The translations under genes were made by a program, and so were the position numbers. A model generated the notes under the pieces. It worked only from the letters and a program-made list of their open reading frames with translations. It was not told where the DNA came from and searched no databases. A DNA stretch of 64,000 bases. Origin: a bacterium (lineage in GTDB: Bacteria > Gemmatimonadota > Gemmatimonadetes > Longimicrobiales > RSA9). The stretch lies in the NCBI GenBank assembly GCA_003242735.1, contig QGVH01000013.1, positions 1 through 64,000 on the forward strand, written 5' to 3'. The stretch's first letter is position 1. Every line of letters starts with the position of its first letter. Positions 56,093 to 64,000 of the stretch are shown here, piece by piece.

Positions 56093-57758
56093 TGCGGCGC
56101 CGGCGGGATCACGGCGACTCAAGCGCCTGACGCGAGAGGTGCTCGAGCTGGAGGCGCGCCTCCAGCTCGGCGGCGGGCCGGAGAAGATCGAGCGGCAGCA
56201 CGCCCAGAACAAGCTGACCGCCCGCGAGCGCATCGGCCACCTGCTGGACCCGGACACGCGCTTCCTTGAGATCGGCCTGCTCGTCGCGTACGACCAGTAC
56301 GATGGCCAGGCGCCCGCGGCCGGCGTGGTGACCGGTGTGGGCGTTGTGCACGGCCGCCCCGTGGTGGTCGTGGCCAACGACGCGACGGTGAAGGCCGGGT
56401 CCTGGTGGCCGGAGACGATCCGCAAGATCCTCCGCGCCCAGGAGATCGCGATGCGCTGCCGCGTGCCGATCGTCTACCTGGTGGACAGCGCGGGCGTGAA
56501 CCTCCCTTACCAGGGCGGCGTCTTCCCCGGCCAGTACGGCGCCGCCCGAATCTTCTTCTACAACTCGATCATGCGGCGGTACCTCAGGGTGCCGCAGATC
56601 GCGGCGGTGATGGGGCCGTGCATTGCCGGCGGCGCGTACCTGCCCGCCCTTTCGGACGTGATCCTCATGGTCGAGGGCACGAGCTTCATGGGGCTGGGCG
56701 GGCCGAACCTCGTCAAGGGCGCCACCGGCCAGACCGTGGATGCGGAGACGCTGGGCGGCGCCTGGACGCACACGGCGTTGAGCGGCGTCGCCCATTACCG
56801 GGTGCCGGACGACCGCGCGTGCATCGCCCGCATCCGTCAGATCATCGCCGAGCTCCCGTACGTCCCCCCGGCCGGCGGGGAAGCCGAGCCCCGGCCGCCC
56901 GCGCGCCAGCCCGCCGAGGCCTACGGCATCCTGCCCGACGACCACCGTCAGCCCTACGACATGCGGGCGCTGCTGGCGTGCCTGCTCGACGCCGGCACGC
57001 TGGACGAGTTCCAGGCCGATCTCGCGCCCGAGATGATCTGCGGCACCGCTCGGCTGGACGGGCTCGCGGTAGGGGTGATCGCCAACGCCCGCGGGTTGGT
57101 CCGGCCACCCGGCGGCGGGCCGCCCCGCTTCGGCGGCATCATCTACACGCAGAGCGCGGAGAAGGTGGCCTATTTCATCGAGACCATGAACCGCTTCGGC
57201 ACACCGCTGCTGTTCGTCCAGGACGTGAGCGGCTTCATGGTCGGGCCCGAGGCGGAGCAGTCGGGCATCATCCGGGCGGGGGCGCGCTTCGTCGAGGCGA
57301 TGGCGACGGCGACCGTCCCCAAGGTCGTGCTCACGATCAACCACGCGTCCGGTGCGGGCTACTACGCCATGGCCGGGCAGGGGTTCGACCCGGACTTCAT
57401 CTTCACGTGGCCGACCGGCCGGATGGGCGTCATGGAGGGCGAGAGCGCGGTCTACGCCCTCTTCGGCCCGCAGCTCGAGGAACTGAAGCAGCAGGGCAAG
57501 GAGCCGGATGAAGAGCTCCGAGCCCGCATCGACGCCGTCCGCGCCGATTACGAGCACCAGCTCGACGCGCGCTTCGCCGCGGCCCGGGGCTACGTGGACG
57601 CCATCATCTTCCCGGAAGAAACGCGCGAGGTGCTCGCCTTCGCGCTCCGCACGGCGCTCCACAACCCGGGACCGCACATCGGGCCGTTCGGCGCGCTGGA
57701 GGGCGTTCCCGGCGCGCTGCCGTCCTGGCGCGCCGGCACGGGGGAACCGCAGCCATGA
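56070..57758 (+). CDS. Acyl-CoA carboxylase carboxyltransferase (beta) subunit
   Basis: Transfers carboxyl from biotin to an acyl-CoA. Domains are the two crotonase-like halves: N half with [15 protein letters not shown] near residue 50, [18 protein letters not shown] near 137, and [16 protein letters not shown] near 187; C half with [31 protein letters not shown] and [15 protein letters not shown]. The layout resembles methylcrotonyl- or geranyl-CoA carboxylase beta subunits more than propionyl-CoA carboxylase. 562 residues. No biotin carboxylase or biotin carrier gene is in the window. The substrate is unproven, and its AtuA and hydratase neighbours favour a branched acyl-CoA. Confidence 0.88.
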   Translation: MAATGKADAAPAGSRRLKRLTREVLELEARLQLGGGPEKIERQHAQNKLTARERIGHLLDPDTRFLEIGLLVAYDQYDGQAPAAGVVTGVGVVHGRPVVVVANDATVKAGSWWPETIRKILRAQEIAMRCRVPIVYLVDSAGVNLPYQGGVFPGQYGAARIFFYNSIMRRYLRVPQIAAVMGPCIAGGAYLPALSDVILMVEGTSFMGLGGPNLVKGATGQTVDAETLGGAWTHTALSGVAHYRVPDDRACIARIRQIIAELPYVPPAGGEAEPRPPARQPAEAYGILPDDHRQPYDMRALLACLLDAGTLDEFQADLAPEMICGTARLDGLAVGVIANARGLVRPPGGGPPRFGGIIYTQSAEKVAYFIETMNRFGTPLLFVQDVSGFMVGPEAEQSGIIRAGARFVEAMATATVPKVVLTINHASGAGYYAMAGQGFDPDFIFTWPTGRMGVMEGESAVYALFGPQLEELKQQGKEPDEELRARIDAVRADYEHQLDARFAAARGYVDAIIFPEETREVLAFALRTALHNPGPHIGPFGALEGVPGALPSWRAGTGEPQP

Positions 57759-59137
57759 GAGGCCAGCTCCGCCCCATCCGCATCGCCTCCGGCCAGGGCT
57801 TCTGGGGGGATCGCCTGGACGCGCCGGTGGACCAGGTGCGTCGCGGCCCCATTGACTTCCTGATGTTGGACTACCTGGCGGAAGTCACGATGTCCATCCT
57901 CCAGAAGCAGCGCGCGCGGGATCCTTCCCAGGGGTACGCGCGCGACTTCGTCCCCCTCATGGCCGAGATCCTGCCGGACTGCGTCCAGAAGGGCATCCGC
58001 GTCGTCACCAACGCCGGGGGCGTGAACCTCCCCGCTTGCCGGGACGCGGTGCTCGAGGAGGCGAGGAAGGCGGGGCTCTCCGGGAAGGTGAAGGTCGGCG
58101 TCGTCGTCGGGGACGACATCCTCGACCGCCTGCCGGAGCTGATCGAACGCGGCCACACCCTGCGCCACATGGAGACGGGCGAGCCGCTCGAGACGGTCCT
58201 GGACCGGGTGCAGAGCGCCAACGCGTACATCGGCGCGCGGCCCATCGTCGAGGCGCTGGAGCGCGGAGCCACCGTCGTCGTCACCGGCCGCTCGACGGAC
58301 ACCGCGCTCACCTACGCGCCCATGATGTACGCCTTCGGCTGGGCGCCGGACGCCTACGACTGCCTCGCCGCCGGCGTCGTCGCGGGCCACATCAACGAGT
58401 GCGGCGCGCAGGCCTCCGGCGGCAACTGCCTCGCCGATTGGGAGACGATCCCCGACCTCGCCGATGTCGGCTACCCCATCATCGAGGCGTACCCGGACGG
58501 TCGCTTCATCGTCACCAAGCACGAGGGGACGGGCGGGCGCGTGAACCGCGCCACCGTGACCGAGCAGCTCCTCTACGAGTTGGGCGACCCGCGCGAGTAC
58601 ATCACCCCCGATGTCATTGCGGACTTCACGACCATCCGGCTCGAGGAGCTGGGCAACGACCGCGTGCGTGTCAGCGGCGTCAAGGGCCGCCCGCCCACGG
58701 ACAAGCTCAAGGTCTCGATCTCGTACCACGCGGGCTACAAGGCCGTCGGCACCCTCGTCTACGGCTGGCCCGACCCGGTGAAGAAGGCCGTGGCAGCGGA
58801 TCGAATCCTGCGGGAACGGCTGGATCGGCTCGGGCTCCGCTTCGACGAGGTGCGGACGGAGTTCGTCGGCTGGAACGCCACACACGGCCCGCTCGCGGGC
58901 CCTCCGCCGCCCGACCTGCCCGAGGTCGAGCTGCGGGTCGCCGTCCGCGGCCGGGACCGTGCCGCGATCGAGCGATTCACCCGCGAGATCGCGCCGCTCA
59001 TCCTGTCGGGGCCACCCACCGTCACCGGCTTCGCCGGCGGCCGGCCCAAGGTGCAGGAGATCGTGGCGTTCTGGCCCGCCCTCATTGACCGCAGGGAGAT
59101 CGAGCCGTCCCTGCGGGTGGAGGTGACGACAGCGTGA
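57755..59137 (+). CDS. AtuA-like DUF1446 protein
   Basis: DUF1446 family, named for AtuA of acyclic terpene use in Pseudomonas; the biochemical role is unknown. 460 residues: [13 protein letters not shown] near the N-terminus, [27 protein letters not shown] near 82-95, [24 protein letters not shown] and [23 protein letters not shown]. The ferredoxin-like C-terminal part of full AtuA is missing here and is encoded separately at 59316. Starts in ATGA with the carboxyltransferase and ends in GTGA with a small membrane gene. Confidence 0.9.
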   Translation: MRGQLRPIRIASGQGFWGDRLDAPVDQVRRGPIDFLMLDYLAEVTMSILQKQRARDPSQGYARDFVPLMAEILPDCVQKGIRVVTNAGGVNLPACRDAVLEEARKAGLSGKVKVGVVVGDDILDRLPELIERGHTLRHMETGEPLETVLDRVQSANAYIGARPIVEALERGATVVVTGRSTDTALTYAPMMYAFGWAPDAYDCLAAGVVAGHINECGAQASGGNCLADWETIPDLADVGYPIIEAYPDGRFIVTKHEGTGGRVNRATVTEQLLYELGDPREYITPDVIADFTTIRLEELGNDRVRVSGVKGRPPTDKLKVSISYHAGYKAVGTLVYGWPDPVKKAVAADRILRERLDRLGLRFDEVRTEFVGWNATHGPLAGPPPPDLPEVELRVAVRGRDRAAIERFTREIAPLILSGPPTVTGFAGGRPKVQEIVAFWPALIDRREIEPSLRVEVTTA

Positions 59138-59313
59138 ACGGCGGAACGAGGCTCACCGCTGGGCTCGTCGTTGCGATCCTCGCGCTGCTGGCGTTCATCG
59201 GGCTGGTCTTCAGCGGGCACGTGCTGCTGGCCTTCGCCGCTCTCGTGGTCGCCCTGGCCCTGGGCGTCTCGGAGCTGCGCCAGCGGCAGCGCCCGCCCGA
59301 ACCAGGAGAGTAG
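59134..59313 (+). CDS. 59-residue two-helix membrane protein
   Basis: The GTG overlaps the DUF1446 stop (GTGA) and the frame runs to TAG at 59311-59313, two bases before the next ATG. It encodes [22 protein letters not shown] and [16 protein letters not shown], two membrane helices, then a basic tail [13 protein letters not shown]. The tight packing strongly suggests a real gene. Function unknown. Confidence 0.65.
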   Translation: MNGGTRLTAGLVVAILALLAFIGLVFSGHVLLAFAALVVALALGVSELRQRQRPPEPGE

Positions 59314-59315
59314 CG

Positions 59316-59702
59316 ATGTCGGCTCCGCCACGCGACGGAGCGCGCCGCACCGTGCCGTTGCTCCGACTCGCGCACGCCCGCTCGGGAGACAAAGGCGACA
59401 CGGTGAACATCGGGCTGATCGCGCGCCGACCCGAGTACTATCCGCTGCTGGTCGAGCGGGTCACGGCGGAACGCGTCAAGCAGCACTTCGGCCCGATGGT
59501 GAAAGGTGGGGTCGAGAGGTTCGAACTGCCCAACCTCTACGCCCTGAACTTCCTGTTGCACGGAGCGCTGGACGGCGGCGGCACGGTCTCGCTCATGACC
59601 GATGCACAGGGCAAGACGTTCTCGACTGCGCTGCTGCGCATGGAGATCGAGGTGCCCGACGAAGTGATCCGTTCCCTCGAGACCACGCGAGCCGCGACAT
59701 GA
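59316..59702 (+). CDS. AtuA C-terminal (ferredoxin-fold) domain protein
   Basis: 128 residues that match the C-terminal domain normally fused to DUF1446 in AtuA: LLRLAHARSGDKGDTVNIGLIAR near residue 15-37, YYPLLVERVTAERV, GGVERFELPNLYALNFLLHGALDGGGTVSL and DAQGKTFSTALLRMEIEVP. GGAG stands upstream of the ATG. It presumably assembles with the 460-residue DUF1446 protein. Stop overlaps the enoyl-CoA hydratase start. Confidence 0.85.
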   Translation: MSAPPRDGARRTVPLLRLAHARSGDKGDTVNIGLIARRPEYYPLLVERVTAERVKQHFGPMVKGGVERFELPNLYALNFLLHGALDGGGTVSLMTDAQGKTFSTALLRMEIEVPDEVIRSLETTRAAT

Positions 59703-60475
59703 AAGACGGGCGCGTGTTGTACGATGTCGCCGACGGCGTCGCCGCCCTCACGCTGAACCGGCCGGAGAAGCGGAACGCGCTGGACGCCGCCACGGTCGCC
59801 GCGCTGCGTGAGGCGTTCGCGCGCGCCGGCGCGGATCCAGACGCGCGCGTGGTGTTGCTGCGCGGCGCGGGCAACGACTTCTGCGCGGGCGCCGACCTCG
59901 CGCACATGGAGCGCCTCGCCGAGACCGGCGATCCGCTGGAGAACCTCGCGGACGCGAGCGCCCTCGGCGATCTGTTCATCGAAATGCGGCGGCTGGAGAA
60001 GCCGATCGTCGCGGCGGTTCACGGCCACGCCTTCGCCGGGGGCGCCGGCCTCGCCACCGCGTGCGACCTCGTGGTCGCGAGCGAGAGCGCGATCTTCGGC
60101 TACCCTGAGGTCCATCTCGGCTTCGTGCCCGCCATGGTCATGACACTGCTGCGGCGGGTGACGACGGAGCGGCAGGCGTTCGAACTGGTGGCACGCGGGG
60201 ACCGGATCGATGCAGCCGAGGCACGGCGGCTCGGGCTCGTCAACCGCATCTTCGCCGATGCCACGTTCGAGCAGGACGCGCTCGAATACGCACGCGAGCT
60301 CGCCGCCCGACCGCCCTCCGCGTTGCGCCTCATCAAGCGGCTGCTCTACGGCATTGACGGCGCCTCCTTCGAGGAGGGGATCCGCCGTGGCGCCGAAGTC
60401 AACGTGCTCGCCCGCAGCACCGATGAGGCGCGGGCCGGTGTGCGGCGCTTCCTCGAACGTCGGAGCGACCGGTGA
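59699..60475 (+). CDS. Enoyl-CoA hydratase/isomerase family protein
   Basis: Crotonase-fold hydratase of 258 residues. The oxyanion region is GNDFCAGADLAHMERLAE near 58-75 and GHAFAGGAGLATACDLVVA near 103-121. The catalytic region FGYPEVHLGFVPAM near 130-144 keeps the second glutamate. This wording resembles methylglutaconyl-CoA hydratases of leucine and isovalerate breakdown, which fits the adjacent carboxyltransferase and AtuA pair, but other 2-enoyl-CoA substrates are possible. ATG at 59699 in ATGA. Confidence 0.88.
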   Translation: MKDGRVLYDVADGVAALTLNRPEKRNALDAATVAALREAFARAGADPDARVVLLRGAGNDFCAGADLAHMERLAETGDPLENLADASALGDLFIEMRRLEKPIVAAVHGHAFAGGAGLATACDLVVASESAIFGYPEVHLGFVPAMVMTLLRRVTTERQAFELVARGDRIDAAEARRLGLVNRIFADATFEQDALEYARELAARPPSALRLIKRLLYGIDGASFEEGIRRGAEVNVLARSTDEARAGVRRFLERRSDR

Positions 60476-60669
60476 TGGGGATCTTCCGCCCCGACCGCAC
60501 ACGCCGGGAGCCGGACCGTCTCCTGAAGCTGAAGATGATCATCTTCGCGATCGGCGCCGCGGTCGCGCTCGCCGGCATCGCTTACGACCGGCGCCCGCTC
60601 CTCCTGCTCGCCAGCGCCATCCTCGCCGTCGGCGTCCTGCTCCGCTTCGTCTCACCCGACGCGGAATGA
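60472..60669 (+). CDS. Small two-helix membrane protein
   Basis: 65 residues: basic N-terminus (MMGIFRPDRTRREPDRLLKLK), helices MIIFAIGAAVALAGIAY and LLLLASAILAVGVLLRFV, acidic end SPDAE. GTG at 60472 overlaps the hydratase stop; an ATG one codon later is an alternative. Function unknown; probably the last gene of the acyl-CoA transcript. Confidence 0.6.
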   Translation: MMGIFRPDRTRREPDRLLKLKMIIFAIGAAVALAGIAYDRRPLLLLASAILAVGVLLRFVSPDAE

Positions 60670-60941
60670 CGCCGGCGCCCGGCGCGGCCGCCGAACGCCA
60701 CGGCGCAGCCGGCTGCCCCCGCGACCGGCCCTCCAGCCGTCGTTCGCGTCCCGCCGACGGCCGTGCCCTCCTGCGACCCTGCGGGACGCTGCCCCCGGTC
60801 GGCGGAGGCAAGCACGGCGCTTGCAACAGGTTACAGATGACGGCGCGGCGGCGGGACTGGCCCGCGCCGCCGCCGTCACCAGTGGAGGGCGAGCATGGGA
60901 CCCTTGGAGCGTGGCGCCGGGCGAGGGCCGGAGGGGGCGGT

Positions 60942-61496
60942 ATGAGGATCGGCGGGGCACGGTACCGGCGCGACCCGCACGTGCGCCGGCGACTCGCGCT
61001 CGCGCTCGCCACCGCCGAGGACCGGCTGCTCCGCGCCCACGGCGAGGCCGCTGCGGCGATGGTGCGCGACGTGGCGCACGAACTCCCCTTCGAGACCACG
61101 CTCGCCATCTACGCCCGCCTGCTCGGCGTGCCGCCGGCCGACACCCGGGCCGTGGCGGTCCGTGCGCTCGCCACCCTCGGCGAGACCCATTCGGCGGACA
61201 CGCTCGTCGCACCCGGACCCGTGCAGGACACCTCGGTGTTCTCCCGCCTGCTCCGGAGACTGCGCGGCCGTCGCAACGGCGACGTGCGCGCGCGGATCGA
61301 GGCGGCCGCGCTCCGCGCGCAGCGCGCACTGCGTGAAGTCTACCTCGCGGGCGCAGGAGACGTGATCGCCGCCTTGCGGGGCGCCGCCAGCCCGGTGGAG
61401 GCGGTCCAGGTCTACATCGACGCGCTGGCCATCCCGCCCGGCTGGGCCGAAATCATCTTCCACGACGCCCTGGCGGGGTCGGATACGGCGGCGTGA
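60942..61496 (+). CDS. Hypothetical cytoplasmic protein
   Basis: 184 residues with no recognised family. GGAGGGGG precedes the ATG at 60942. Helix-rich and Arg/Ala-rich: RRDPHVRRRLALALATAEDRLLRAHGEA, then VAHELPFETTLAIYARLLGVP and a C-terminal VEAVQVYIDALAIPPGWAEII. No signal peptide or membrane helix. Codon-position bias toward G/C at third positions supports coding. The preceding 270 bases (60670-60941) hold nothing recognisable. Confidence 0.6.
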   Translation: MRIGGARYRRDPHVRRRLALALATAEDRLLRAHGEAAAAMVRDVAHELPFETTLAIYARLLGVPPADTRAVAVRALATLGETHSADTLVAPGPVQDTSVFSRLLRRLRGRRNGDVRARIEAAALRAQRALREVYLAGAGDVIAALRGAASPVEAVQVYIDALAIPPGWAEIIFHDALAGSDTAA

Positions 61497-61519
61497 GCGC
61501 CGCGCGGCGCGGGTGCGCG

Positions 61520-61549
61520 TTGCCCCGTCCAGGCCCGCTGGATTAGCTT
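61520..61549 (+). promoter_or_regulatory. Promoter-like pair before an unknown membrane protein
   Basis: TTGCCC (61520-61525), an 18-base spacer and TAGCTT (61544-61549). The same box types precede truA and the CpdB-like gene. Confidence 0.4.
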
Positions 61550-61699
61550 TCGCCCGCGGTTCACCCCGACACGGACCCCCGCGTCGTCACGGAGGCCGCG
61601 ATCGAGATCGCCTGGGGCCTCGCCCTCTGGGCCGGATTCGCCGCGACCCTCGCCGTCGCCTGGCTCGCCGCCATCGCCCGGTGGATCGGCCTGACCCGC

Positions 61700-62071
61700 T
61701 TGGAGCCCGCACGCCTGCTGGGCTGCCTCCTCCTGCGGAGCCCCGGCGACGCCGTCGCCCGAGGGGTCGGCGCCGCCGTGGGCGTCCTCATCGGCACCTT
61801 CGTCCTTCCGGCCCTCTACGCCGTCGCGTTCGAGGCGCTGCGCCGCGCCGACGCCCTCACCGGCTTGCTGCTGGCCATCCCGCACGCCGTCCTCGCGGGG
61901 ATCGGACTCGCCGCGGCCGGACGATCCCACCGCTGCGCCCGCGCGATCTCGCCGTGGCCGCCCGGCCTCTTCGGCTGGCGCTTCGGCCCGTTCACCCCAC
62001 CCGCGCTCGTGGTGGCCCTCCTCTTCTACGGCGCGCTCCTCGGCTTCGTCTACGTCGTCCCGCCCCGCTGA
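61700..62071 (+). CDS. Hypothetical membrane protein, N-terminus uncertain
   Basis: The first usual start codon in frame is TTG at 61700, giving 123 residues with several hydrophobic helices (AVGVLIGTFVLPALYAVAFEAL, LLLAIPHAVLAGIGLAAAG, LVVALLFYGALLGFVYVV). However, the same frame is open back to 61547 and encodes another convincing membrane helix (EIAWGLALWAGFAATLAVAW) with no ATG, GTG or TTG before it. A GTT at 61559, nine bases after a promoter-like -10, would give 170 residues. Either a non-standard start, a sequence error or a damaged gene is possible. Family not recognised. Confidence 0.5.
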   Translation: MEPARLLGCLLLRSPGDAVARGVGAAVGVLIGTFVLPALYAVAFEALRRADALTGLLLAIPHAVLAGIGLAAAGRSHRCARAISPWPPGLFGWRFGPFTPPALVVALLFYGALLGFVYVVPPR

Positions 62072-62087
62072 GCGCGGCCAGCCGCCC

Positions 62088-62117
62088 TTGACGCGCCGTC
62101 AGGCGGCCGGCCATCCT
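62088..62117 (+). promoter_or_regulatory. Promoter of argR, predicted leaderless
   Basis: TTGACG (62088-62093), an 18-base spacer and CATCCT (62112-62117), then seven bases to the ATG at 62125. Confidence 0.5.
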
Positions 62118-62124
62118 CGTCCCC

Positions 62125-62586
62125 ATGAACAAACGACAGCGTCACGCTCTCATCCTCGAGCTCGTCGAGAGAGAGCGGATCCACAGTCAGGAGGAACTCC
62201 GGGAGCTGCTCGCGGAGCACGGCGTGGACGTCGCCCAGGCCACCCTTTCCCGCGACATCCGCGAGCTGCGTCTCGTCAAGGTCCCGGATCCGGAGGGGCG
62301 CCCGTACTACACCACGACGCCCGAGACCTGGCAGAAGAGCCCCGCGCTGGAGCGGCTCCTGCCCACGCTCTTCGTGGGCGCCGAAGGCGTGGGCAACCTC
62401 CTGCTGGTCAAGACCCTCGCCGGCGGCGCCCAGCCCATTGCCGAGGCCATCGATTGGGAGGAGTGGCCCGAGGTCCTCGGCACCGTCGCCGGCGATGACA
62501 CCATCCTCGTGATCCTGCGCAGGGCCCGGGACCTGAAAGCCGTCCAGCAGAGACTGGAGGAGTTGGCCGGCTTCGGGGCCGAATGA
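62125..62586 (+). CDS. argR: Arginine repressor ArgR
   Basis: Arginine-dependent hexameric repressor or activator of arginine genes. 153 residues. The N-terminal winged helix has IHSQEELRELLAEHGVDVAQATLSRDIRELRLVKV. The C-terminal oligomerisation and arginine-binding domain has LLLVKTLAGGAQPIAEAID and GTVAGDDTILVILR, including the aspartates that bind arginine. It lies directly before argC, whose start region bears two ARG-box-like sites. Confidence 0.95.
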   Translation: MNKRQRHALILELVERERIHSQEELRELLAEHGVDVAQATLSRDIRELRLVKVPDPEGRPYYTTTPETWQKSPALERLLPTLFVGAEGVGNLLLVKTLAGGAQPIAEAIDWEEWPEVLGTVAGDDTILVILRRARDLKAVQQRLEELAGFGAE

Positions 62587-62649
62587 ACATTCGCGCGCCC
62601 CGCGCCCACCCGCCTCCCTGCGATCCGTCCGGGCCTCGCGTCGCCGCCC

Positions 62650-62663
62650 GCGCCGGCCGGCGC
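62650..62663. repeat. Perfect 14-base palindrome between argR and argC
   Basis: GCGCCGGCCGGCGC reads the same on both strands. It may be part of a GC-rich terminator after argR, but no T-run follows. Confidence 0.35.
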
Positions 62664-62708
62664 CCGGCTACCGGCGGCGCGGCCCCTCCGGTCCCGGCCG
62701 CCGGTCCC

Positions 62709-62737
62709 TTGACACCCCCGCCGGGCTGTTGTATTAC
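62709..62737 (+). promoter_or_regulatory. Promoter of argC
   Basis: Perfect TTGACA (62709-62714), a 17-base spacer and TATTAC (62732-62737). The start would be near 62744, only about six bases before the ATG at 62750. Confidence 0.6.
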
Positions 62738-62764
62738 TATTCGCGACCGATGAATAAATACGCT
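62730..62764 (+). promoter_or_regulatory. Two candidate ARG boxes over the argC promoter and start
   Basis: TGTATTACTATTCG (62730-62743) matches the TGNATNNNNATNCA core at seven of eight fixed positions. TGAATAAATACGCT (62751-62764) matches at six of eight. Their centres are 21 bases apart, the spacing of paired ARG boxes in E. coli. Confidence 0.6.
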
Positions 62765-63715
62765 CGCGCCGGGATCCTCGGCGCTTCGGGATACACGGGC
62801 CGGGAGCTCGGCCGACTGTTGCAGCGCCATCCTCGTTACGAGCTGTGCTTCGCCACGTCGGAGACGGAGGCGGGGCAGCCCGTGCCGGGGACGGCGCTCC
62901 GTTATGTGCGAGCGGAGGAGGCGCCGCTGGGGGAGGTGGATGTGGTGTTCTCGTGCCTGCCGCACGGTGAGTCGGGTGCGTGGGCACTGAGGGCGCTGGA
63001 GGCGGGTGCGGCGGTGGTGGATCTGTCCGCGGACCTGCGGGGCGGGGAGGCCGGTGCGGTGTACGGCCTGCCGGAGCTCTGGCGGGAGGCGGTGCGGGGC
63101 GCGCGGCTGGTGGCGAACCCGGGGTGCTACCCGACGGGGGTGCTGCTGGCGCTGGCGCCGGCGGTGCGGCGCGGGCTGCTGGATCCCGATCGGCCGGTGA
63201 TCATCGATGCGGCGTCCGGGGTGACGGGCGCGGGGCGGTCGCCCAAGCGCGAGCTGCTCTTCGGCGAGGTGGCGGAGGACTACCGGGCGTACGGGGTGGG
63301 GAACCGTCACCGTCATGTCCCGGAAATGCGGCGGGGTCTGGACCGGCTCTCGGCCAACGGCGCCGTGAGCTTCGTGTTCACGCCGCACCTCCTGCCGGTG
63401 CGGCGGGGGATCCTCGAGACGATCTACCTGCCGCTGGCGTCGCCGATGACGGCGGCGGATGCGGCGCAGCTGTGGGCGGAGGCGTACGCTGGCGAGCCGT
63501 TCATCGAGGTGCTGGGCGAGGAGCTGCCGGGTCTCCAGCACGTGGTCGGGAGGAACGTGGTGGCGCTGGGCTTCGCGGAGATCGTGGATGTGGCCGCGCC
63601 GACGCTGCTCCTGGTCGCCGCGCTGGACAATCTGCTGAAGGGGGCTGCCGGCCAGGCGCTCCAGAACGCGAACCTCATGCTCGGGCTGGAAGAGACGGAC
63701 GGGTTGCCGTGCTGA
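62750..63715 (+). CDS. argC: N-acetyl-gamma-glutamyl-phosphate reductase
   Basis: NADPH-dependent third step of arginine synthesis. The ATG at 62750 starts MNKYARAGILGASGYTGRELG with the Rossmann GxxGxxG loop. VFSCLPHGES lies near residue 68 and the catalytic cysteine in VANPGCYPTGVLLAL near 125. Later GVGNRHRHVPEM and VFTPHLLPVRRGILETIY complete the family pattern. 321 residues. Its last seven bases overlap the argB start. Confidence 0.94.
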   Translation: MNKYARAGILGASGYTGRELGRLLQRHPRYELCFATSETEAGQPVPGTALRYVRAEEAPLGEVDVVFSCLPHGESGAWALRALEAGAAVVDLSADLRGGEAGAVYGLPELWREAVRGARLVANPGCYPTGVLLALAPAVRRGLLDPDRPVIIDAASGVTGAGRSPKRELLFGEVAEDYRAYGVGNRHRHVPEMRRGLDRLSANGAVSFVFTPHLLPVRRGILETIYLPLASPMTAADAAQLWAEAYAGEPFIEVLGEELPGLQHVVGRNVVALGFAEIVDVAAPTLLLVAALDNLLKGAAGQALQNANLMLGLEETDGLPC

Positions 63716-64000
63716 ATCTGCGGGTGGTCAAGATCGGCGGCCGCGCGGTCGCGGACGCGGGCTGGTTGGCGGATGTCGTGGCGCGCATCGCGGCGAGCGG
63801 GCGGCCGACGGTCGTCGTTCACGGCGGCGGCCCGGAGGTCACGGAGCTGTCTCGCCAGCTCGGCGTGCCCGTCTCGTGGCATCAGGGGCGCCGGATCACG
63901 ACGCCGGAAGCGCTGCGCGTGGCGACGATGGTGCTCTCGGGCTGGACGAACAAGCGCGTCGTCGGCGCGCTGCTGGATGGTGGCGTGGAGGCAGTGGGGC
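63709..64000 (+). CDS. argB: Acetylglutamate kinase, N-terminal part (cut by window end)
   Basis: Amino acid kinase family; phosphorylates N-acetylglutamate just before the ArgC step. The GTG at 63709 starts VLNLRVVKIGGRAVAD, and the glycine motif VVVHGGGPEVTEL lies near residue 40, followed by GRRITTPEALRVATMVLSG. The frame is still open at the window end, so about 97 codons are visible. A LysW-dependent homologue is possible but no carrier protein gene was seen. Confidence 0.85.
   Translation, partial: MLNLRVVKIGGRAVADAGWLADVVARIAASGRPTVVVHGGGPEVTELSRQLGVPVSWHQGRRITTPEALRVATMVLSGWTNKRVVGALLDGGVEAVG

Overview
The window is very GC-rich and gene-dense, with few intergenic gaps. Its features are those of a didermic bacterium: a TonB-dependent receptor, an outer-membrane barrel protein, LAAC/LLAC-type lipoproteins, phosphatidylserine synthase and decarboxylase, and LexA. 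Gene content and order would suit Gemmatimonadota or a related phylum. That assignment is inference from protein style; there is no rRNA here to test it. I saw no tRNA, rRNA, CRISPR array, insertion sequence or prophage gene, and read the window as core chromosome.

Layout. 1-4155 (+): the end of an Oar-like TonB receptor, a strong hairpin, then a secreted ComEC-like metallo-beta-lactamase-fold lipoprotein coupled to a DUF3006 protein. 22262-4234 (-): a long co-directional run of truA, fsa, htrA, purB, purC, psd, pssA, purS, purQ, purL, purF, ppdK, a CpdB-like nucleotidase and add. It joins de novo purine synthesis, phosphatidylethanolamine synthesis and purine salvage, mostly with overlapping stop and start codons. 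22723-25583 (+): a second MBL hydrolase and an outer-membrane barrel protein. 25629-26321 (-): a decayed MutS-family gene reduced to its two ends. 26444-35097: tryptophan genes trpD, trpCF, trpB and trpA. They are interrupted by lexA plus a 42-codon ORF on the opposite strand, and by a HEAT-repeat protein and an HD-GYP-like protein between trpB and trpA. 35098-41036: rqcH-like, a degenerate GlmU-like protein, YqeK-like, LytR_C, rlmN and a PtsN-like EIIA protein. 41084-50417 (+): aspS, phoH, 7TM-HD phosphodiesterase, ybeY, DUF502, mgtE and an ABC1/UbiB kinase. 50523-60669 (+): an acyl-CoA cluster of meaB, a split B12 mutase, a carboxyltransferase, a split AtuA and an enoyl-CoA hydratase, with CNNM-type transporter, methyltransferase and small membrane protein genes mixed in. 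60942-64000 (+): two unknown genes, argR, argC and the start of argB.

Regulation is unusually readable. Several genes have a -35/-10 pair placed so that the transcription start would coincide with the start codon (truA, the CpdB-like gene, rqcH, meaB, argR, probably argC), implying leaderless mRNAs. argC carries two ARG-box-like sites with centres 21 bp apart. lexA has a GTTC-N7-GTTC direct repeat over its predicted transcription start, matching the alphaproteobacterial LexA box.

The most novel candidates are the HEAT/HD-GYP pair, which appear to share an N-terminal domain, inside the trp cluster; the recurrent leaderless promoter architecture; the lexA-coupled micro-ORF; and the degenerate GlmU-like protein. 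All coordinates were read by eye and no searches were run.
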